The notes under the pieces: model-generated
Seen by the model: only the letters and a program-made list of their open reading frames with translations
Databases searched by the model: none
What the model was told of the DNA's origin: nothing
Program-made: the position numbers and the translations under genes
In this document: piece by piece, positions 1-6,836 of the stretch
Layout: every line of letters starts with the position of its first letter
Numbering within the stretch: position 1 is the first letter of the stretch
Source: Monoglobus sp964442605
Lineage (GTDB): Bacteria > Bacillota > Clostridia > Monoglobales > Monoglobaceae
NCBI GenBank assembly: GCA_964442605.1
Contig: CAYTZR010000003.1
Location: 1-64,000 of the forward strand
DNA length: 64,000 nucleotides
Direction: 5' to 3'

Positions 1-131
1 GAAATATAACTTTTTATTGATTGCACATGAGTATTTGTTTGTGTTTAGGAAATAATAAAACAGCGGAAAAATATATCTTGTTTCGGGGTATGGTTTAGGT
101 AAAGACCTTGATTTGCGGTTTGAAAACACCC

Positions 132-167
132 AAAAAGCAGCTATCACGCAATCATGATAGCCGCTTT
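132..167. terminator. Hairpin, possible bidirectional terminator
   Basis: A 10-bp stem with one mismatch (137-146 pairs with 155-164) and an 8-nt loop. It is preceded by AAAAA and followed by TTT, so the minus strand carries a five-T tail. No gene is seen on either side within the window, so which transcript it ends is unknown. Confidence 0.45.
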
Positions 168-296
168 GTATATATATTCTGACAAATCATAAATATTGTA
201 TTTTGATAAAGGCTTTGCAAGCGACTGACCTGTAAGGGAAAGATATAATTAATGAATAGCCTTATATTTTATTTGTTCCAAATCCATTTACTTTAA

Positions 297-560
297 GCGT
301 AGCCGCTTACCGCTTCCGTGCCAGACCCGGTTCCGCCCGCCAAGGCCGTGCGGGGTGCCAAACCTTGTATAGCGCCTTGATCAGTTTACTTCTTTCTTAA
401 AGGACTGCTTTATAAGCCACACACCTTAACAGGTCTAGTCAATCCCGCTCGCCAGACTCAAGCGCAGCAAAGCTTTTGCGACTTTGCCGCTGCGGCTTGG
501 TATGGCGGAAGTGACCGGAGCTGCGCAGCAGGTTCGTGACTTATAAAGTAGTCAGTCTTA
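297..560. other. GC-rich non-coding block in AT-rich surroundings
   Basis: This part of the gene-free first 1150 bases is clearly richer in G and C than its flanks. It has several short self-complementary stretches, such as CCCGC/GCGGG read on the minus strand around 320-350. A 13-base word occurs at 467-479 and, in inverted orientation, at 626-638. No reading frame shows a recognisable protein. The sudden change in composition suggests imported DNA or a structured RNA, but I cannot name a family. The rest of 1-680 shows nothing else I can support. Confidence 0.4.
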
Positions 561-680
561 TCGGATAAACGAGGTAACAAACCATTAACATGTTGATGTA
601 TGATGGCTTCGGGCAAATATACAAAGCAAAAGCTTTGCGAGCAACGGAAAAACCTTTGCAAAATCTACACTTAAAACCAA

Positions 681-976
681 AGTCTTACATGAGTCTTACA
701 TAAGTCTTACATAAAAAACCCCGATAAAGCCCGTGAAAACGTTGGGTCTTACAGTCTTACATAAAATCCGAAAGGATACCCCTATATTTTTAAAAATTTA
801 TATATATATATATTAAAATCATGTAAGACATGTAAGACTTGTAAGACATTACCCTCAAACACCGTGAAAACGTTAATAAAAGTCTTACAAAATGTCTTAC
901 ATGGCTATTTTTATGTAAGACTTTTTCTTAAATATCATTTATTATATCTCTTACAGATGGCATGGCGTATAAGACT
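681..976. repeat. Iteron-like cluster of GTCTTACAT repeats
   Basis: About twelve copies of a 9-10 base word AGTCTTACAT or its complement. Three direct copies start at 681, 692 and 703 (11-bp period). Two more abut at 745-762. Three inverted copies start at 822, 831 and 840 (9-bp period), then copies follow at 881, 893 and 913, with weaker ones near 948 and 968. A 13-base word CCGTGAAAACGTT occurs identically at 731-743 and 862-874, each time next to the repeats. An AT-rich tract (783-818) lies between the two groups. Clustered short repeats beside an AT-rich tract resemble replication-origin iterons of plasmids or phages. No replication gene remains here. Confidence 0.6.
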
Positions 977-1071
977 TTGCGGGAGACATCGAAGCGAAGT
1001 TTTATTTTTGACAGAATTATTAACTCACTGTAAATACATTATGAATACTATCTTAAAGTCTCGCCACAGTA

Positions 1072-1100
1072 TTGACAGACTATGGGAGTGGTGATATAAT
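1072..1100 (+). promoter_or_regulatory. Consensus promoter of the marR-MATE operon
   Basis: TTGACA at 1072-1077 and TATAAT at 1095-1100 with a 17-bp spacer, a perfect match to the main sigma factor consensus. It lies 54 bp before the MarR start codon. Confidence 0.88.
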
Positions 1101-1102
1101 AT

Positions 1103-1132
1103 AGTTCGTAAGCGATGTATCGCTTGCGAACT
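1103..1132. promoter_or_regulatory. Palindromic operator, probable MarR binding site
   Basis: Two 14-base arms (1103-1116 and 1119-1132) form an inverted repeat with one mismatch and a 2-base centre, beginning two bases after the -10 box. It therefore covers the predicted transcription start. The position and size fit autorepression by the MarR-family protein encoded just downstream. As RNA the same sequence could form a hairpin just ahead of the ribosome binding site (CGGAGG, 1141-1146). Confidence 0.7.
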
Positions 1133-1153
1133 ATTTAAATCGGAGGTTTCACA

Positions 1154-1600
1154 ATGATAGAGGTTTCCCAATTCAAAACCGCTACCAAGCTCGTACAGCT
1201 CGGAAACGCTGTTACATATTTCAGAAATACTACTGAAAAGGAAATAGGGCTGACATCCGTACAGAGCGATGTGATGCGCGCAATTTTAGAAAATCCCGGA
1301 ATAACCGCCGTTATCCTGCGAGAAAAAATGAAGCTATCGCAGTCAACTATGGCAGGTATTTTGTCTCGTTTGGAACGTAAAGGGATAATAATGAAATCTG
1401 CGGATGAAAGCGATGGAAGAAGAGCTATACTTTCTGCCACGAACCTTGGTGCGGAATTGGCTGAATCGTTAAAGAATACCGCGCTTAAAACGCAACAGAA
1501 GCTTACGGAAGGCATGAATGAAAATGAAAAAATTGAATTTGACCGACTTATGCAAATTGCTCTTGATAACATGCACGCAATTCGTGCGAGGAAGGAATGA
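1154..1600 (+). CDS. MarR-family transcriptional regulator
   Basis: A 148-residue protein, the usual size for MarR winged-helix dimers. The central part (about residues 35-100) shows the family pattern: helix, recognition helix around LSQSTMAGILSRLERKG, then a wing containing SDGRRAILS. Members bind palindromic operators and are released by small lipophilic ligands. The start is set by CGGAGG eight bases upstream. It is followed after 7 bases by a MATE efflux pump, the arrangement of MepR-MepA-like drug-efflux operons. With the consensus promoter and overlapping palindrome upstream, an autorepressed, drug-inducible operon is the natural inference. The ligand is unknown. Confidence 0.9.
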   Translation: MIEVSQFKTATKLVQLGNAVTYFRNTTEKEIGLTSVQSDVMRAILENPGITAVILREKMKLSQSTMAGILSRLERKGIIMKSADESDGRRAILSATNLGAELAESLKNTALKTQQKLTEGMNENEKIEFDRLMQIALDNMHAIRARKE

Positions 1601-1607
1601 ATGATTT

Positions 1608-2963
1608 ATGAATAATAACACTGAAATATTCGAAAACATGCCTGTTAAAAAGGCTCTTGCAAAGCTTGCAATTCCAACGATAATCAGCCAGCTGATTACC
1701 ATGATTTACAATTTGGCTGATACCTTTTTTGTTGGACAGACAAACGATCCGCTCAAAGTCGCCGCTGTATCGGTGGCAAGTGTCCTGTTCTTTTTGCTGA
1801 CTGCTTGGGCTAACCTTTTCGGAATAGGAGGAGGAAGCCTTATGTCCAGACTATTGGGAGTCAAGGATGAACATGGGGCGAAGGAAGTCTGCGCCGTCAG
1901 TATGTATGGCACAATTATCATTTCAGGTATTTATGCCTTGCTGTGCTTTGTCCTGAGAAAGCCTCTTTTGCGGTTGGTTGGCGCTACGGAGAACACCGTT
2001 GATTACGCAGCGTCATACACTCTGTTTGCAATCGTGATTGGCGGCATACCGGCTACCATGTGTATGGCGATGTCACATCTGCTTCGAAACGCAGGATACG
2101 CGAGACAGGCAGGCTTCGGCGTTGGAATGGGCGGCGTTTTAAATATCGCTCTTGACCCTCTTTTTATGTTTGTCATAATGCCTGATGGTAACGAGGTTGC
2201 CGGAGCAGCCATCGCTACTATGCTTTCAAATATGATTGCCATGATTTATTGTGCGGTGGTGTTTTTCCGTCTTCGGAAAAAGTCGATTCTCTCCTTTTCA
2301 CCCCGCAACGCAATTCGCGGCGCAAGGCGGCTGGGCAAAATTCTGATAATCGGTCTGCCGTCCGCTGTCAGCAGTTTCCTTGTCAGTATCACGATAATGA
2401 TTACAAACGGTCTGTATGCTACCTACAGCGATACTGCGGTGGCAGCAAACGGGATTTTCAAAAAGCTGGAGATGTTCCCGCTGAACGTGAGTGTTGGCTT
2501 ATGTCAGGGCTTAATTCCTCTGGTAGCCTATAATTATTCCTCCGGCAACCATAAGCGTATGACGGATGCCATCCGCTGTGCCAGGAACGCAGGTCTGGTC
2601 TTTAACTTGATTTGTCTTGTTATATTTGAAATTTTTGCAAATCAAATTGCGGAACTGTTTATTGATGATGACGAAACCGTGGCATTGGCTGCGACCTTTG
2701 TTCGTATTGGATTTTTGGTTACCCCTATGCTTTTTTACAATAAAAAAATATGTTACACATTTCAGGCAATGGGCAGCGGTATGGAATCACTGCTTGTGAC
2801 ACTTTGCCGAGAGGGAATATTTAATATACCCATACTTTTTTTAATGAATGCCATTTTCGGAATGTATGGCGTTGCATGGACACAAATAGTCGCTGACGCG
2901 ATAACCTTGATTATTTCAATGCTTCTTTATCGGAACTTTGTGAAAAAGCTGAAAACCACATAA
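1608..2963 (+). CDS. MATE-family multidrug efflux transporter
   Basis: A 451-residue, strongly hydrophobic protein with about twelve membrane segments, the size of MATE (NorM/MepA) antiporters. The N-terminus (LAIPTIISQLITMIYNLADT followed by FFVGQ) is the characteristic first helix of MepA-type members. The two halves show the internal repeat typical of the family. MATE proteins expel cationic drugs or metabolites in exchange for sodium or protons at the cytoplasmic membrane. The gene follows marR closely and probably shares its promoter and regulation. The substrate cannot be read from sequence. Confidence 0.92.
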   Translation: MNNNTEIFENMPVKKALAKLAIPTIISQLITMIYNLADTFFVGQTNDPLKVAAVSVASVLFFLLTAWANLFGIGGGSLMSRLLGVKDEHGAKEVCAVSMYGTIIISGIYALLCFVLRKPLLRLVGATENTVDYAASYTLFAIVIGGIPATMCMAMSHLLRNAGYARQAGFGVGMGGVLNIALDPLFMFVIMPDGNEVAGAAIATMLSNMIAMIYCAVVFFRLRKKSILSFSPRNAIRGARRLGKILIIGLPSAVSSFLVSITIMITNGLYATYSDTAVAANGIFKKLEMFPLNVSVGLCQGLIPLVAYNYSSGNHKRMTDAIRCARNAGLVFNLICLVIFEIFANQIAELFIDDDETVALAATFVRIGFLVTPMLFYNKKICYTFQAMGSGMESLLVTLCREGIFNIPILFLMNAIFGMYGVAWTQIVADAITLIISMLLYRNFVKKLKTT

Positions 2964-2980
2964 CTGAAAGCTCTATGTTT

Positions 2981-3916
2981 TTAAATTTCGCCCATTGTTA
3001 GTCTTATGCTTCGGTTTATTAATGCGGATATAAGCTGACTTTCTGTTATGGTTTTTATTATCACTCCGTCATCGTCCACCACATCTATTATGTGATATTT
3101 GTAGCACCCAATCCGTCTTAAAAACAAATTAGCGCTTACCGAGCTGTGTGCCGCGAGACGAACCACTGGGCAAAATCCCGAACGCTCAAGGCTGTCCTTA
3201 TGATACAAAATTTCGCGCAGCGATATTATACTGATATTTTTTTGCTCCAGAGTCAGGTTTCCCAACAGAAACGCTCCTATAAGAATAAGCGATAAGTTAA
3301 AATCATTTATCAGCAGAAGCAAAACGGCAGCCGCCAAAACAGTGATTACCATAACACGGCTTATTTTTATCATAATATTATATGCGCGGACTGCGCCGCA
3401 GTTTATTGAAATCAAACCTTTCAAAATTCGTCCGCCGTCCAACGGGAGAGCCGGTACAAGGTTTATTATCATAAGCGCGACGTTAATATTTATCCCATAA
3501 TCTATTACAGCTTGATATTGCAGCAGCAATCGGCACCCCGATAATTGACAAAGAAAAAGCGAAAGAAAACCGCTAAGCAATGGTCCTGCTGTAGCAATAA
3601 TAATTTCCTTATACGGATTTTTTATAAATCCGGCTCCAAGCTTTCCGCAAATTCCAAACGGCAGTACCTCAACTCTGCGGATATTCACCTTTAATGACCT
3701 TGCGGTAGCGATATGGGCACATTCGTGCAAAAAAGCTGATAAATATGAGATAAAAAACACGTCAGCGTAATGCCATATAAAGGACGCAAATGCCAACGCT
3801 ATAAAAAAAGGACTGACCGATACATGCTTACCTATCGGTATCAGCCATAATCTTTTAAGGATATTGCTTAGCCTGTCAAAATATTTCACTCCAAAACCCC
3901 CATACAACCGATGCAT
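2981..3916 (-). CDS. M50 intramembrane zinc metalloprotease, SpoIVFB-like
   Basis: Site-2-protease family membrane protein of 311 residues from the chosen start. The zinc motif HECAH is at about residues 64-68 and the second active-site motif, NLVPALPLDGGRIL, supplies the aspartate ligand. Several hydrophobic helices surround them, and the C-terminal part (about 230-311) looks like a CBS-type domain, as in SpoIVFB. SpoIVFB cleaves pro-sigma-K in sporulating Bacillus. I chose ATG at 3916 because GGAG (3926-3929) lies nine bases before it. An upstream in-frame ATG at 4006 would overlap the preceding gene by 131 bases and lacks such a site. With the chosen start the overlap is 41 bases, suggesting translational coupling to the small membrane gene upstream. 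Confidence 0.82.
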   Translation of the reverse strand: MHRLYGGFGVKYFDRLSNILKRLWLIPIGKHVSVSPFFIALAFASFIWHYADVFFISYLSAFLHECAHIATARSLKVNIRRVEVLPFGICGKLGAGFIKNPYKEIIIATAGPLLSGFLSLFLCQLSGCRLLLQYQAVIDYGININVALMIINLVPALPLDGGRILKGLISINCGAVRAYNIMIKISRVMVITVLAAAVLLLLINDFNLSLILIGAFLLGNLTLEQKNISIISLREILYHKDSLERSGFCPVVRLAAHSSVSANLFLRRIGCYKYHIIDVVDDDGVIIKTITESQLISALINRSIRLTMGEI

Positions 3917-4148
3917 AATTCCGAACTCCATCAAAAACTCCGCACCAGTCAAAATCACACCGAACCGCGCGGGTAAGAGCTTCGACACAATTTTTTCCAA
4001 ATTCAAAGCTTGAGCGATTGATAAGTAAAATTCCCAAAATTAATACAGCCACTGCAAGGCACTGCTTTAAAAAGGTCTTTGTCAATACTTGCAATGTTCC
4101 TTGTTTCGATGTCTTTTCTTCGCTGTTATACATATCTTCATTTCTCAT
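3876..4148 (-). CDS. Small single-span membrane protein, possible truncated SpoIVFA-type partner
   Basis: A 90-residue protein with a charged N-terminus, one hydrophobic segment (about residues 28-45, CLAVAVLILGILLI) and an amphipathic tail. It sits directly upstream of and overlaps the SpoIVFB-like protease gene, the place of spoIVFA in Bacillus. SpoIVFA anchors and inhibits SpoIVFB and normally carries an outer M23-like domain. Here that domain is absent. The ribosome binding site GAGGTGA just before ATG supports the start. Either this is a reduced SpoIVFA-like regulator or the remainder was lost. The assignment rests mainly on position and topology, not on clear sequence similarity. Confidence 0.5.
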   Translation of the reverse strand: MRNEDMYNSEEKTSKQGTLQVLTKTFLKQCLAVAVLILGILLINRSSFEFGKNCVEALTRAVRCDFDWCGVFDGVRNYASVVWGFWSEIF

Positions 4149-4194
4149 TTTATCACCTCACGTTTTTTATCACTGAATATTTTTGTTAAATTTA

Positions 4195-4240
4195 ATTATA
4201 CTTAACATTGTTTGTACTAAGCTTAACATTGTTTGCACTA
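4195..4240 (-). promoter_or_regulatory. Direct-repeat activator-type site with -10 box before the SpoIVF-like pair
   Basis: On the minus strand a 19-base word is repeated with one change (4222-4240 and 4201-4219), a period of 21 bases. It is followed immediately by TATAAT (4200-4195). No good -35 is present. Each repeat contains AATGTTAAG, which fits the LytTR-type half-site pattern WMMGTTNRK at eight of nine positions. Two half-sites two helical turns apart at a promoter lacking a -35 is the layout of an activator-dependent promoter. A plain tandem duplication is the alternative. Confidence 0.45.
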
Positions 4241-4351
4241 TGGCTTTTGTGTCCTATGCCTTCATTTTATAAATTATAAAAAAACAAGAAATCAGTCAAT
4301 AGCCAAATACAATGTTATTATAAATTATATTAATCTATTTAAAATAAAATG

Positions 4352-4385
4352 AAAAAGATTGGAAAAAAATTCCAATCTTTTTCGT
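4352..4385 (-). terminator. Terminator of the P-type ATPase gene
   Basis: A perfect 13-bp stem (4352-4364 with 4370-4382) with a 5-base loop, its 3' arm ending in five T on the minus strand. It lies 18 bp beyond the ATPase stop codon. Confidence 0.75.
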
Positions 4386-4399
4386 CAAAACATCATTTC

Positions 4400-6787
4400 T
4401 TAATTTTTATTTATCTTTTTAACTATATTTTTAGGCTTCAACCATCTCAATCTGCCATCAGCTATGTAGCTAAGCGCCCTCAGCACCGGATCTGTGGCGA
4501 GCGAAAATACAACAAGCAGAAGTATGCATTGGCGTGTCATGCCGGTTATTCCGAACAGCGGACGGAGGAAAACAGCGCAACCCAGCCAGCCCAAAATCAT
4601 AGCGATGAGTAAAATCCAGTGGAACGGAGTCATAGGCTTTGAAATCCTATAGAGTATCATAAATCCCACGATTGAAACCAAAATTGTGCTTGCTGTGGAA
4701 AGGCTTTCATCATCCACACCGAAAACCTCACAGAAAATAACCAGACCGGCAACAACAAGAAAATCCGTAATTCCGGCGGGCAAAGCTTTTCTGAACACGT
4801 TGGTTAAAAATTTCCCTTTGATTAGACTCTTGTTCGGCTCCAGCGACAGAAAAAACGCCGGAACGCCTATTGTGAACATCGCAACCAGCGACACCTGTGA
4901 CGGATCCATAGGATAACCGTTCACAGCCACCATAGAGAACAAAGCCAGAAGCAGTGAAAATATGTTCTTTACCAGAAACAGGCTTGCGGTACGTTCAATG
5001 TTATTTACAACACGTCTTCCCTCCGCAACAACCGATGGCATCTTTGAAAAGTCAGAATCCACCAGTACAAGCTGCGATACCTGCGACGCTGCCTCGCTTC
5101 CGGATGCCATGGCTATGCTGCAATTTGCCTCTTTAAGCGCCAGTACATCGTTTACGCCGTCGCCCGTCATACCGACTGTTTTTCCCTGAGCTTTCAGCGC
5201 TTTCACAAACTGTCGTTTCTGTTCAGGCACAACTCGTCCGAAAACGTTATATTCATTACAGGCATCAAAAATTGCCTGATCTGAGGTAAGTGTTGTAGCG
5301 TCAACATATTTGTCCGCGCCGTTTATCCCTGCTTCCTTTGCAACCCTTGAAACCGTTACGGGATTGTCGCCCGATATAACCTTTATCTCCACACCCTGCT
5401 TAGCAAAATATTCAAAGGTTTCCTTTGCGGTTTCTCGAATTGGATTTTCAAGCAAAACAAAGCCCAAGACTTCAACTCTGTCCGTCAGCTCTTTTCCGTC
5501 AAGTTCTCCCAAATACTTCACATATGCAAGCACGCGGTAACCCTCGGAAGAATAGCCGGTGACACAATCTTTATAATCGGCGAACTGTTCGCGCAGAACG
5601 AATTCAGGCGCACCCAGAACATAATTCTGACCTCCCAAAACGCAGCCACTGTACTTATACTGTGAGGAAAACGAGTACACCTTTTCGGGCTTCACTCCTG
5701 TTCCGTCAGTGAAGTATTCCTTGAGAGCCTCCATGGTGATGTTATCCTTTTCCATGGCGGCAACCATATTGCTCAGCAAAACATTTACACAATCATAATC
5801 CTTTCTGTCCGCAGGCTCCAGATGACTTACCTTCATGGTATTCTCGGTTATTGTTCCGGTCTTGTCAACGCACAGCACATCAACTCTGGCAAGAGTCTCT
5901 ATACATTTCATACTCCGAACCAATACCTGCTTTCCGGCAAGACGCATAATGCTGACAACCATGGCAATGCTTGCGAGGAGATAAAGTCCCTCCGGTATCA
6001 TTCCTATTACCGCCGCAACCATACCCGTAACACTGTCCCTAAATCCGGCATGGGCAAAAAACATTTGCTGTATGAATAGGGTAATTCCGATGGGGATTAT
6101 GATAATACCAACGATTTTCACCAGCTTATCGAGAGAGCGGATCATCTCGGATTCTTCTTCACGCTTATCCCTTGTTGCCTTTTGGGTCAGCTGTGATACA
6201 TAAGAGTCGCTGCCGACCTTTACCAATCTTGCTCGACAAGAGCCGGAAACAACAAAACTTCCCGACAGAAGCTCATAGCCGGGTATTTTCTGCACCTCGT
6301 CCGACTCGCCTGTAATCAGAGACTCGTTTACCTGTACCGAACCTGAAACCACAATCGCATCAGCGGGAATTTGGCTTCCTGCGGAAAACACAACCAAATC
6401 GTCAAGCACAAGCTTTTCGAGTGGGACGGACTGTTCCGTTCCGCTCCTTATAACAGTTGCCTTGGGATCACTAATAATTTTAAGCTTGTCAAGAGCGCGT
6501 TTTGAACGTATCTCCTGTATTATGCCTATTACGGTATTGAAAAATATTACGCCCAAAAATGTTAAGTCGCGGAATGAACCAACAATAACAAGCAATAAAG
6601 CCAGAATTAAAAATATTAAATTAAAATAAGTAAAAACATTGCCCTTGATAATTTCACCGTATGTTCTGGTAGCTGAGTTAGCGGTGATGTTAACCTTTCC
6701 TTCAGCGATGCGCTGCAACACCTCATCGGAGTTCAAACCGGTGTCGTTGTTTTGATACATTTCCGGCAATCCTTCAGTATCCTTCAT
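4400..6787 (-). CDS. Cation-transporting P-type ATPase (CtpE-like, Ca2+-type subgroup)
   Basis: A 795-residue P-type ATPase. Visible landmarks are TGES of the actuator domain (about 159-162), PEGL in transmembrane helix 4 (265-268), the phosphorylated aspartate in DKTGT (D308) and the hinge motif MTGDGVNDVLALKEA in the P-domain. About ten hydrophobic helices are arranged two, two and six. No N-terminal heavy-metal-binding domain is seen, and PEGL rather than CPC rules against copper or cadmium pumps. This best fits the CtpE/PacL-like cation group, for which calcium is the likely ion (inference from family). It lies 49 bp downstream of the hybrid kinase gene and probably shares its transcript. 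A strong hairpin ends it. Confidence 0.88.
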   Translation of the reverse strand: MKDTEGLPEMYQNNDTGLNSDEVLQRIAEGKVNITANSATRTYGEIIKGNVFTYFNLIFLILALLLVIVGSFRDLTFLGVIFFNTVIGIIQEIRSKRALDKLKIISDPKATVIRSGTEQSVPLEKLVLDDLVVFSAGSQIPADAIVVSGSVQVNESLITGESDEVQKIPGYELLSGSFVVSGSCRARLVKVGSDSYVSQLTQKATRDKREEESEMIRSLDKLVKIVGIIIIPIGITLFIQQMFFAHAGFRDSVTGMVAAVIGMIPEGLYLLASIAMVVSIMRLAGKQVLVRSMKCIETLARVDVLCVDKTGTITENTMKVSHLEPADRKDYDCVNVLLSNMVAAMEKDNITMEALKEYFTDGTGVKPEKVYSFSSQYKYSGCVLGGQNYVLGAPEFVLREQFADYKDCVTGYSSEGYRVLAYVKYLGELDGKELTDRVEVLGFVLLENPIRETAKETFEYFAKQGVEIKVISGDNPVTVSRVAKEAGINGADKYVDATTLTSDQAIFDACNEYNVFGRVVPEQKRQFVKALKAQGKTVGMTGDGVNDVLALKEANCSIAMASGSEAASQVSQLVLVDSDFSKMPSVVAEGRRVVNNIERTASLFLVKNIFSLLLALFSMVAVNGYPMDPSQVSLVAMFTIGVPAFFLSLEPNKSLIKGKFLTNVFRKALPAGITDFLVVAGLVIFCEVFGVDDESLSTASTILVSIVGFMILYRISKPMTPFHWILLIAMILGWLGCAVFLRPLFGITGMTRQCILLLVVFSLATDPVLRALSYIADGRLRWLKPKNIVKKINKN

Positions 6788-6836
6788 TTAAGCTGTATCC
6801 TCCGTATTTAAACAAATTTTTAAATATATTTATTAA

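Noticed and set aside
297..350. Signal recognition particle RNA fragment on the minus strand
   Set aside because: A short stretch (GGAAGCGGTAAGCGG) resembles the SRP Alu-end/helix-8 area, but the invariant GGTCCGGAAGGAAGCAG core is missing.
458..661. 67-codon open frame on the minus strand
   Set aside because: No ribosome binding site, no recognisable protein pattern, and it lies in the GC-rich block where open frames arise by composition.
681..976. CRISPR array
   Set aside because: Repeat words are only 9-11 bases, occur in both orientations and at irregular distances, and there are no uniform spacers or cas genes.
1135..1572. 145-codon frame antisense to the MarR gene
   Set aside because: Shadow of a well-supported gene, with no ribosome binding site or family.
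3917..4006. N-terminal extension of the SpoIVFB-like protease
   Set aside because: It would overlap the upstream gene by 131 bases and lacks a ribosome binding site, whereas ATG 3916 has GGAG at nine bases.
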